Positions 50,794 to 58,600 of a DNA stretch of 64,000 nt are shown piece after piece. The stretch comes from Butyrivibrio sp. Lineage in GTDB: Bacteria > Bacillota > Clostridia > Lachnospirales > Lachnospiraceae. The stretch is taken from positions 142,038-206,037 of the forward strand of contig NZ_SVFW01000001.1 in assembly GCF_015056685.1 (NCBI RefSeq), in the 5' to 3' direction. Position numbers and translations under genes: made by a program. Numbering within the stretch: the first letter of the stretch is position 1; each line of letters begins with the position of its first letter. A model generated the notes under the pieces. That model saw only the letters and a program-made list of their open reading frames with translations. It was not told the origin of the DNA and made no database searches.

Positions 50794-52482
50794 ATGAAAC
50801 TATCAGAGATAAAAGATACTTACAGGAAGCTTTTCGTAGTGGAGAAAAGCCCTGAGGAAAAGAATAAGCCAAAGGATCTGAAAAAAGAGCTCAAGGACTT
50901 CTGGTACGGAAAACCTCATGAAGAAAGAAATCTTGGAAAGCTCTATGTTGACGGCACAGGTCTTTACAAACACCGTGAATGGCGAGGCGTAAAGGACACC
51001 ATGTACTACTTCAACATGATCTGGCTTTACAACTACGCTCATATGGTAACCGACATCATGAAGTATGGCGGTGAAGGTCCAAAGTCACTTGTTGATTTTG
51101 CAAAAGGAACCTTCAGATACAGATGGATGGGCCAGACTTACCTTTCCGTTATGCACTGGTTCGACAGAGGTCTTGAGGGCATGCGCGGAGATGCTCTTGC
51201 TGCTTCTGCCTGGCACTACAGAGGCATGGTAAGTGAGACAATCCGTCAGTTCATGTGCATGTTTGCTTCAGACAAAAAGTTGCATGGCGGCAAAACTCCT
51301 GAAAGATGGAACAAGAACATTGCTCACAACGAAACAGTAAGTGGAAATATCTTTTACCCATTCAGGAAAGAGCTTGAAGATGTGGCTCTTGAGATGATTC
51401 CTTACTTCGTTTCAGTTCATGTAAATAACCACACGGTTCTTAACTATATTGATGCAGCGCAGTCCATCGGTCTTCCTGCAGACCCATGTCCAATGTGTCA
51501 GGCGGAATACGGACTCTTTGTCCTTGATGATTATCCGGACTACGCTCCCACTATGGTGACTTCCAATGAAGCATGCGATGGTTCTGTTGCTACTTCAGTT
51601 CTTCAGGACTGGTTCCTCAACAGACCTCTTTATGCAATGCCACAGCCCATGAGATACGATGATCCTCTTGTTCAGGAGCACTGTCAGAAAGAGATCGAAG
51701 GCTGCTGGAAATTCATCGAGGAACAGTATGGAGTTAAATTTGACTGGGATGAATACGTTAAATGGGCTAAGAGCTTTAACAAGCTTACTGAGTTTGAATG
51801 GGAAAAATGGGACGTTGCAGCCAACACCAAGTATTATCCTATCAATGGTGTTGCACAGGCTCTTTACAGAATCTACTATTCTCAGGACGGTGACAGGCCA
51901 ATCTGGCATGAAATGGATGAGCATGTAAAGCGCATCATGAACAAGACTGTAAAGAACAAGATTGAAACCTTCCCAAAGACAAGGCACCGCGCGATTGCCT
52001 GGAGCTGCGCTCCTTTGTACTATTCAAACTGGTGCACGTGGGCTTACAACTGCTGGGGAATCAACTGCGTAATAAACATGGACTCTCTTATGTTTGATCA
52101 GTACCTCAGAACCGATACTTACGAGCACGCTCTTGAGGATCTTTCCTGGTTCAACGAGAAGGCACCTATGAGAGCCATGGCTGTTGGCGGACACGAGCAC
52201 ATTTTGTCACTCTTTGATTACATGGAACGCTTCAACTGCGATATGGTCATCATGTACGATCAGCTACAGTGCAAAGGAATGCAGGGTATCCACGGCGTAT
52301 TTGAAGACGAATTCAGAAAGCGCAACATCCACGCAATCTGGGTTCCTCACGCTCTTCCTGATAAGCGCACAGTCTCCAGAAAAGAGATCCGTCGCATCAT
52401 CAACGATTACATGACAACAGTAATGAGAGAAACTCCTCTGGATCCTTCACTTCTTGATTTCGACGATGACCAGAGCTGGTGA
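50794..52482 (+). CDS. 2-hydroxyacyl-CoA dehydratase-like large subunit, set 2
   Basis: A 562-aa paralogue of the 591-aa subunit. Shared blocks include REWRGVKDTMYYF, IGLPADPCPMCQAEYG, EACDGSVATS, MVIMYDQLQCKGMQGIHG and the C-terminal DPSLLDFDDDQSW. Likely ligand cysteines are C232, C235 and C261; the Cys pair near 146 of copy 1 and its C278 are not conserved here. This difference suggests the two pairs hold different clusters or act on different substrates. GAGGGGG within the end of the previous gene is its RBS. Confidence 0.88.
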   Translation: MKLSEIKDTYRKLFVVEKSPEEKNKPKDLKKELKDFWYGKPHEERNLGKLYVDGTGLYKHREWRGVKDTMYYFNMIWLYNYAHMVTDIMKYGGEGPKSLVDFAKGTFRYRWMGQTYLSVMHWFDRGLEGMRGDALAASAWHYRGMVSETIRQFMCMFASDKKLHGGKTPERWNKNIAHNETVSGNIFYPFRKELEDVALEMIPYFVSVHVNNHTVLNYIDAAQSIGLPADPCPMCQAEYGLFVLDDYPDYAPTMVTSNEACDGSVATSVLQDWFLNRPLYAMPQPMRYDDPLVQEHCQKEIEGCWKFIEEQYGVKFDWDEYVKWAKSFNKLTEFEWEKWDVAANTKYYPINGVAQALYRIYYSQDGDRPIWHEMDEHVKRIMNKTVKNKIETFPKTRHRAIAWSCAPLYYSNWCTWAYNCWGINCVINMDSLMFDQYLRTDTYEHALEDLSWFNEKAPMRAMAVGGHEHILSLFDYMERFNCDMVIMYDQLQCKGMQGIHGVFEDEFRKRNIHAIWVPHALPDKRTVSRKEIRRIINDYMTTVMRETPLDPSLLDFDDDQSW

Positions 52483-52585
52483 TCAGATATAACTAATTAT
52501 GATAATGCTTAAAGACAAGCTTTGCTGTTAAGGCTATTCACAATTATAAAGCTACAAAAATAATAAATTCATAAGGACAAACGAT

Positions 52586-52798
52586 ATGAATAAACTGACA
52601 AAATTCTTCTTTAAAATATTTGGAATCTTCGCTGTCATCTATGGAATTCTCTTTGCAGTGTTCTATTTTGACCTGGACGGCAAATTTCTTTTTTACATCT
52701 GGGAGCCTATGATGATAAAGCGCTACGACAACATGAAGCGCAAAGACAACACTCTCACTCCTTACACCAAAAAGGAGAATGTTTCTGAAGATTTCTAA
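52586..52798 (+). CDS. Small single-helix membrane protein (copy 2)
   Basis: A 70-aa peptide starting MNKLTKFFFKIFGIFAVIYG, with one membrane helix (residues ~8-28) and a longer polar tail ending NVSEDF. It is the paralogue of the peptide at 44620 and, like it, follows a dehydratase-like gene set. AAGGACAAACGAT supplies the RBS. It ends the plus-strand arm of the divergon. Function unknown. Confidence 0.75.
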   Translation: MNKLTKFFFKIFGIFAVIYGILFAVFYFDLDGKFLFYIWEPMMIKRYDNMKRKDNTLTPYTKKENVSEDF

Positions 52799-52847
52799 AT
52801 ACACAGTTTCATAATCAATATGATATAGTTTTGAAAAAATAATAAAG

Positions 52848-52890
52848 TAAGCCTTGTTTTCCTTTCCAAAAAGAAAACAAGGCTTTTGTA
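52848..52890 (+). terminator. Terminator of the plus-strand arm
   Basis: A perfect 12-bp stem (AGCCTTGTTTTC / GAAAACAAGGCT) with an ~11-nt loop and TTTTGTATT tail. Confidence 0.92.
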
Positions 52891-52910
52891 TTATTTGTAA
52901 TGGGACCGGC

Positions 52911-53100
52911 CGCCACCATTGACTGAACCTGAGGAAAACGCCCTGGTCTGCGGGCCGACGGTGAGGATGATGGGAACAGTAGATCCATTCATGCACCGTC
53001 GGATTCAGCATTGTAGCGTTTTCCTCAGAACCCGTCAATGGCAGGCACCTGCGGTGTGGCTTGGTACAAGGGCCTCGGGCTCTGAATCCGAGAACAGTAG
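52911..53100 (+). repeat. Large palindromic repeat, left copy
   Basis: About 190 bases, repeated in inverted orientation at 54763-54951 with high identity. The first ~130 bases are themselves a long dyad: CCATTGAC (52914) with GTCAATGG (53032), CTGAGGAAAACG (52927) with CGTTTTCCTCAG (53015), and CCGACGGTG (52953) with CACCGTCGG (52992). The last ~55 bases hold two smaller hairpins (CACC-TGC-GGTG and CTCGG / CCGAG). It is richer in G+C than the surroundings and starts right after the divergon's terminator. Open frames through it are by-products of the repeat. Confidence 0.9.
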
Positions 53101-53218
53101 TGACTGTTATACAGGCGGAATGATAAGAATTGAATGAGTATAATAATTCTTATAAATCATTACAATGGTTATCTGTGGGGGCGATTTAACATTGGATAAA
53201 TGTGGGAGTAGCTGGGAT

Positions 53219-53467
53219 GTAGGATAAGATTGAAAAAACTGTAAGACTTATCCCATTCTATCCAGGCCGATTTTCAGAGGTGTGGGATAAAACATGAAAT
53301 TCTATCGAAGTTATCCCATAATTTTGACCTTCTGAACACTGCGATTTACCAGAAAGTAGGATAAACGTGAAAAAAACAAAGTTCTTATCCTACAAACCAG
53401 CAGAATTGTTAACAAAAATGATAAGAAGAGTGGGATAAAAAGCACATTATTTAAGCACTTATCCCAC
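53219..53467. repeat. Array of four short inverted repeats with fixed 20-nt centres
   Basis: Four 38-nt units start at 53219, 53282, 53356 and 53430. Each is GT(A/G)GGATAA, exactly 20 unrelated AT-rich bases, then TTATCC(C/T)A(T/C). The last three units are spaced 74 bases apart; the first two are 63 apart. Arms are conserved while centres and linkers are not. This accounts for nearly all of the gene-free stretch 53140-53538. Confidence 0.9.
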
Positions 53468-53538
53468 ATTACTCTATGAACAGGCTTTATAGCATACTCA
53501 ATATGGATTTACTGCTATAAAACAAAAAGTATACTTTT

Positions 53539-54006
53539 TCAAACTCTATTTTTAATCCTTCTTCTTGCAACCTCTACTGCAGCAAGACTTGATATGGATG
53601 CAAGTATGATCAGCAGCAGGAGCTCAAAGTCGTTTCTCTTTTCATCATATGCCGCGCTCCTTGCTACTTCTTCATCTGCAATTACCTGGATTTCATCTAC
53701 AGAATCCTCTTCTTCATTTTTCTCTCTTTTAAAGTTCTGATCTCCAACCACATAGCTATATGTCGCCTGCAGAGTACTTTCCTCTTTATTTTCTTCTACT
53801 TTTTCTTCAATATCGTCCTTATTACTATCTTCTGCTGTCTCTCCAATATCGTTCATATTGTTATCTGCAACACTTTCTTCTACTTTCTCTAATGTAACTG
53901 CATTTTCATTAGCAAAACAAACAATTGGATTAACGATCAGGCTGACAGCAATTGCAGTTCCAATCGCTTTTATAGCAAACTTATATAATAAACAGTTCTT
54001 TCCCAT
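53539..54006 (-). CDS. Small acidic surface protein of unknown function
   Basis: A 155-aa protein. Residues 1-33 form a signal peptide (basic start, hydrophobic core, cleavage near CFA). A very acidic, Glu/Asp/Asn-rich stretch (about 34-125) looks disordered. A hydrophobic helix (about 128-145, FELLLLIILASISSLAAVEV) and a basic tail RRRIKNRV form a C-terminal anchor like that of wall-associated proteins, but without a sortase motif. AGGAGCGGG is the RBS. It is the only gene inside the repeat-bounded element and is flanked on both sides by arrays of short inverted repeats. I do not recognise a family. Confidence 0.7.
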   Translation of the reverse strand: MGKNCLLYKFAIKAIGTAIAVSLIVNPIVCFANENAVTLEKVEESVADNNMNDIGETAEDSNKDDIEEKVEENKEESTLQATYSYVVGDQNFKREKNEEEDSVDEIQVIADEEVARSAAYDEKRNDFELLLLIILASISSLAAVEVARRRIKNRV

Positions 54007-54022
54007 TATCCCGCTCCTAATA

Positions 54023-54083
54023 ATATGATAGATTTTTCCTCATAAATAAGGTTACCATTCTAAAATCACAAAATCTATCATAT
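54023..54083. repeat. 14-bp inverted repeat upstream of the small surface-protein gene
   Basis: ATATGATAGATTTT (54023-54036) and AAAATCTATCATAT (54070-54083) are perfect reverse complements 33 bases apart. One arm is next to the RBS of the surface-protein gene, so it may fold in the leader or act as an operator. Confidence 0.8.
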
Positions 54084-54233
54084 AACGTCAGCTATTTGAC
54101 ATTTTATCAATAGTTAACAACCTATTTATATTTTTTTAATATACTGCCCTATTGAATTTTACTCAAAAAAGATATTCAAATTTTTTTAAGTGATTTCTGC
54201 AACAATATAAAACTGTCATTACATCACTTTATA

Positions 54234-54286
54234 CACCTGCGGTGTAGCTGGTTTTTTCTGCCTCAGGCTCTGAATCCAGGAACAGT
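54234..54286 (+). repeat. Partial third copy of the large repeat
   Basis: CACCTGCGGTGTAGCTGG through CAGGCTCTGAATCC and GAACAGT matches the last ~55 bases of the left large repeat in the same orientation, without its long palindrome. It begins right after the AT-rich upstream region (54084-54233), in which nothing else was seen. Confidence 0.75.
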
Positions 54287-54309
54287 TGGGGCGGACACTT
54301 TTTCTACCT

Positions 54310-54550
54310 ACGGGTAATTTTTTAATTTTCTGACCTTTTACCCGTGTTTTATTTGTGCCCATGGGCAATATTTAATTTTCTCTGACTTTTACCCGAGTTA
54401 TCAAATAATCATTGGGTAAACCTATCATTATTTTCATATTTGCCCAAGCTTGTCCAATAATTCTCGGGTAAAAATCATCTCTTTTATTTCCTTACCCAAA
54501 TCATTCACTAACTCATGGGTAAAAACCTTCACTTTGTTCTTTTTACCCGC
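54310..54550. repeat. Array of five short inverted repeats, 51-nt period
   Basis: Five units start at 54310, 54361, 54412, 54464 and 54515, a step of 51-52 bases. Each has an arm of the type NNGGG(T/C)AA, exactly 20 pyrimidine-rich bases, and an arm TT(A/G)CCCNN. Units 1 and 3 have full or near-full pairing arms; unit 2 is the most decayed. The arms are a shortened variant (GGGTAA) of the GGGATAA arms in the neighbouring arrays. Confidence 0.88.
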
Positions 54551-54585
54551 AATGCTCTTTAAAAATGTATAAGGAACCTGAAAAT

Positions 54586-54688
54586 GTGGGATAACTATAG
54601 TTAAAAGTTCAACTCTTATCCCACATCTCAGTAAAAACACAAATATACAAGTGGGATAAGAATTACAATACTCTCGCACTTATCCCAC
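54586..54688. repeat. Two further GTGGGATAA inverted repeats
   Basis: Two units start at 54586 and 54651. GTGGGATAA and TTATCCCAC surround 21 and 20 bases respectively. They are identical in arm sequence to the fourth unit of the array near 53.4 kb, on the other side of the surface-protein gene. Confidence 0.9.
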
Positions 54689-54762
54689 ATGCAACAGTAT
54701 AAACCTTACCAGGTCATGTTTTTAAATTGCTCCAAGGCCCATGTCGATTCAATTCCAGCCTT

Positions 54763-54951
54763 CTACTGTTCTCGGAGTCAGAGCCTGAGGCAATAATCCC
54801 CAGCCACACCGCAAGGTGCTTGCCATTGACGGGTTCTGCGGAAAACGCTACAATGCTGAATCCGACGGTGCATGAATCTATCTACTGTTCCCATCATCCT
54901 CACCGTCGGCAGAGTTGACAAGACGTTTTCCTCAGGCTCAGTCAATGGTGG
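54763..54951 (-). repeat. Large palindromic repeat, right copy (inverted)
   Basis: Reverse complement of the left copy at 52911-53100, from CTACTGTTCTCGGA to GTCAATGGTGG. Internal dyad arms CCGACGGTG / CACCGTCGG are intact; one CTGAGGAAAACG arm has a change (CTGCGGAAAACG), so the copies have diverged. Between here and 55165 nothing but AT-rich sequence and a weak TGACTT / AAGTCA hairpin was seen. Confidence 0.9.
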
Positions 54952-55165
54952 CGTACGCAGCTACAACCTATACTTTTCTAAGAAGTTAAATGGATGGTTG
55001 AGTGACTTGCTTTTAATAAGTCATTAGAACCGTCCCTGTGTCTTCAAAACACTTGCGCATACACAAAGAGAGAGCATTTTGCTATGAGTAAAACCTCACG
55101 CAATAATACTCTCCCTTATCTACCTACGACACTGTTAAATCATAGAAGATGCTGTATACCAACCC

Positions 55166-55348
55166 TCAACAATCAATCTTTATTACAGCCCCTGTAAGAT
55201 CTGCGAACTTAAGGCTTCCGGTAAATGTCTTTTGCTCTCCCATCATGTCAGTAAGCGTTATCTTGTCCCCATTTACACTTATTGAGCTTACGTATTCCAT
55301 AAGGATCTCATCAGGTTTCGAGTCTCTATAAGCTGTTGATAAACACAT
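55166..55348 (-). CDS. CooT-like nickel-binding protein
   Basis: A 60-aa protein of the CooT family, small dimeric beta proteins that bind one Ni(II) through the N-terminal Cys2. It begins MCLSTAYRDSKPDEILMEYV and shows the family pattern SISVNGDKITLTDMMGEQKT followed by LKFADLTGAVIKIDC. AAGGAGTGATAAATT is the RBS, overlapping the end of the His-rich gene, so the two are one unit. In Rhodospirillum CooT works with CooC and CooJ on CO dehydrogenase; here a CooC-like ATPase lies 6 kb away but no CO dehydrogenase is visible. Confidence 0.87.
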   Translation of the reverse strand: MCLSTAYRDSKPDEILMEYVSSISVNGDKITLTDMMGEQKTFTGSLKFADLTGAVIKIDC

Positions 55349-55354
55349 AATTTA

Positions 55355-55645
55355 TCACTCCTTCTCTTTAGAAGCACATTCGCAGGCTTCTCTAAGTAAT
55401 TCATTACCCTTTTTAAAGAATTCTGCTGCTTCAAGAACTTTTGCTGAAGCTTCCCCATTTCCAAAATCTTTAAGTTTATCTGCAACCTTCAAAAGCTCCT
55501 CAGCATGAGCCTCATTGTGGGCACTCATATGATTCAAAAGAGCTACTGCTTTTTCCTTTGTCTCAATCCCTCCGTGCTCATGGTGATGATGCTCATGTTC
55601 GTGCTCACTCCCATGTTCATGTTCATGATGCTCGTGTTCTCCCAT
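55355..55645 (-). CDS. Histidine-rich metal-binding protein
   Basis: A 96-aa protein whose first ~27 residues are almost only His and Glu (MGEHEHHEHEHGSEHEHEHH), an obvious nickel/zinc-binding segment. The rest is helical (AVALLNHMSAHNEAHAEELL onward), with a CEC motif near the C-terminus. CooJ and several nickel chaperones carry similar His-rich stretches, though in CooJ it is C-terminal, so this is at most an analogue. AGGGGG precedes the ATG, and the gene lies between topB and the cooT-like gene. Nickel storage or delivery is the best inference; zinc is possible. Confidence 0.82.
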   Translation of the reverse strand: MGEHEHHEHEHGSEHEHEHHHHEHGGIETKEKAVALLNHMSAHNEAHAEELLKVADKLKDFGNGEASAKVLEAAEFFKKGNELLREACECASKEKE

Positions 55646-55672
55646 TTTTTGTAACCCCCTTTTATATAATTT

Positions 55673-58600
55673 TTAATTATTAAAATCAAATACTATATTA
55701 AACTTCTCATCAAAAGCCAGCTTTGCATCGAAAGGAGTTCCTTTCTTGCTGATAAACCCTGAGATCGTGTCAGTCTTCTTCTCATTGATGAGCTTTGCAA
55801 ACTGCTCTTTATCGATGTCAATTCCAGCGATCTTACCAACAAAGAAGCTGCAACCTTCGTCGCCCTTTTTGTAGTCCTCACAGCGATAACCCATGTGACC
55901 TTTAATGATAGGTTTGCCGCAGATTGGGCACTTTAAGTCTTCTAAAACTTCGTCCTCATTTTCAAAGACAAACCTTATGCCGGTTACTTTGCCGTCTTCA
56001 TCCTTGCTAAGAGCAAGTGCCGCCTCAAACTTCTTGCCACTCTTTGACTTAAAGCCGCTTATCTTGGAAGTAATGCCAGCGCCCAAAAGCTCTTTAACCT
56101 GGGCGTCTTTTAGCTTAACTCCCGCGATCTGACCAATATTGAACTTACAGCTGTTTTCAGGGTCGTCCCTGTTGTAGTTCTTGCAGCCATAGCCAAAAGA
56201 TGTCTTGATTATCTCGCCGCCACAGACCGGGCACACTACATCCTTGACTACCTGTGCTTCAACATTTTCGAAGTCAAAAGAAATCTCGCTCTTGCCTTCT
56301 TCATTTTTCTTAAGCACCAGGCACGCATCAAATTTCTTGTTGGTCTTGCCCTTAAAGCCCCTTATAGTTGATGTATGTCCCTCTTTTAAAAGTTCGATTA
56401 CATTAGCTTCAGAGAGCTGCTTGGATGCAATCTTACCGATAAAGAACTTACATGACTCAGGGTCCTCTGCTCTAAAATTCTCGCATCCAAAGCCTATGCT
56501 CTTTTTGATGATCCGGCCACCGCAGTCAGGGCAGACAACATCTTTTAGATAATCAGGTTCTATGCCGTCAAAATCAAACACTATTGAGAGCTTTCCGTCT
56601 TCAACGGTCTTTAATTCAAGCTTTGCATCAAAGCTCTTTTTGCTCTTACTCTTAAAGCCCTTTATGACATCTGTCTTTCTCTCATTGATAAGCGTCCTAA
56701 GGGTCTCTATATCAAGCTTTTTGCCTGCTATTTCACCGATGCTGAAATAACATGGATTCTCTTCTTTGGCCCTGTTCTCGCAGGTGATGCCATAGCCGGT
56801 CTTTATGATTCTTCCGCCGCAAGCAGGACACTTTAAGTCCTCCACATATTCGGTAGGAACATCTTCAAAGTTAAAGCTAATAACAGGCTTTCCATCTGCA
56901 TCCTTGGCAAAGATAAGAATTGCACTGAACTTCTGTTTCTTCTTACTTGAAAATCCATCGAGCACATCAGTCTTGCCTTCAGTCAAAAGCTTTTTGACTT
57001 CCTCCTCGGATAAGTCTCTTCCTGCAATCTTACCTATACTAAATGAGCACTTTTTGGTCTCATCAAAATAGTTGCTGCAACCATATCCAAAGGAAGTTGT
57101 AGTAAGCTCTCCACCACAAACAGGGCACTTTATGCCGATTGGTTTTCTCGAAGCCAGGCCCTTTGCCTCTTTACCTGTGAACTGATTGATATGATTTACA
57201 ATATCGTGAGTGAGGTCTTTTTCTATGAGCTTACCTGTCTCACGTCTGATGTAGTCTTCGAGCTTACCTCTGTACTCCTTTGCATCAACTGAGCCGTTGT
57301 AGATACCCTCAAGGCCTTTTTCCCAGCTGGCTGTCATCTCCGGATTAAGAAGCGTTGGCACAGTCAGATAAACAACCTCGTAGATCATCTCTCCCAGATT
57401 CTCAGGTGTTATGATCTGGCTCTTACTCTGGTTCAGATACTTTATGTCGATGAGCTTTTTGATGATACCTGCCCTTGTAGCTGCAGTTCCAATGCCCTTC
57501 TTTTTGATTTGCTCACGGAGTTCTTCATCTTCGATAAGATTTCCCGCATTCTCCATAGCTATTACAAGGTCACCGGAAGTGTATCTCTTTGGCGGCGCTG
57601 TAGCGCCTTCCCTTATATTCATGCCATTAACGGATATGGAATCTCCCTTGTGAGCTGTCTCCACAAACTTAATGAAATCCTCTTTTGATATTCCAACATC
57701 CTCTTCGTCAGAGGTGTTATCTCCTGCCTCACCCTGGCTGTTCTCATTATCGCCTGTATTTTTCTTCTCTTCAGGTATTCCTAAAACAGCTCTAAATCCC
57801 GGTGCTGTCATTACTTTTGCTGATGCAAAAAACTTCTCGCCACCTACATCTATCTGGAGTTTAGCCGTTTTATACTCTGCAGGTGGATAGAAAATAGCCA
57901 GAAATCTCTTACATATCAAAAGATATACATTCTTTGAAAGAGGTGACAAAGAGTTAATGGCTGCCGTCTGCCCTGTAGGAATGATCGCGTAGTGATCAGT
58001 TACCTTGCTGTCATCTGTGTAATAGGACTTCTCGATTCCTTTATACAAACCATTTTTTAGGACATGCTCAGAAAAACCTGAAACCTCTGCTACTCCTGAC
58101 AATCCCTTTACATTCTTATAGATTTCTTTTGCCACAGCTGTAGTAAGAACTCTGGCATCAGTTCTGGGGTATGTTGTGAGCTTCTTCTCATAGAGTTCCT
58201 GCGCGATATCAAGGGTCTGGGATGGGCTTATCTTAAACCTCTTGGTGCACTCAGCCTGAAGCTCTGTAAGGTTGTATAAAAGAGGTGCTTTCTTTTTGGA
58301 ATTGCCTGTCTCAATACTGTCAATTACAGCAGGCTTTCCCGTCAAAGAATCAATTAAAGCCTTCGCATCCTCTTCCTTTTTGAATCCGTTTTCTTTGTAT
58401 AAAAGCGGGGACTCAAAAAAGGCTGTTCCGGTAACAGCCTTCCACTCAGCAAGTATATTTGCGTCAGAAAAAGATCCTACGATCCTGTAAAAAGGAGTCT
58501 TAACGAAGTTTCTGATCTCCCTCTCTCTTCTGACAACCATTCCCAAAACGCAGGTCATTACCCTGCCAATGGCAATGGCTGTGTATGACTTTGTGGCAGC

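Noticed and set aside
52544..53038. Open frame of 164 codons on the minus strand
   Set aside because: It reads through the terminator and the large palindromic repeat, and the same pseudo-peptide appears in the other repeat copy (54727-54918, plus). It is a by-product of the repeat.
53219..54688. CRISPR-like reading of the short-repeat arrays
   Set aside because: The repeats are inverted pairs around 20-nt centres, not identical direct repeats of 24-37 bases; linkers are uneven and there are no cas genes in the window.
52911..54951. Integron attC sites or an insertion sequence
   Set aside because: No integrase or transposase gene, the palindromes face each other rather than being in the same direction, and no attC core sites were recognised.
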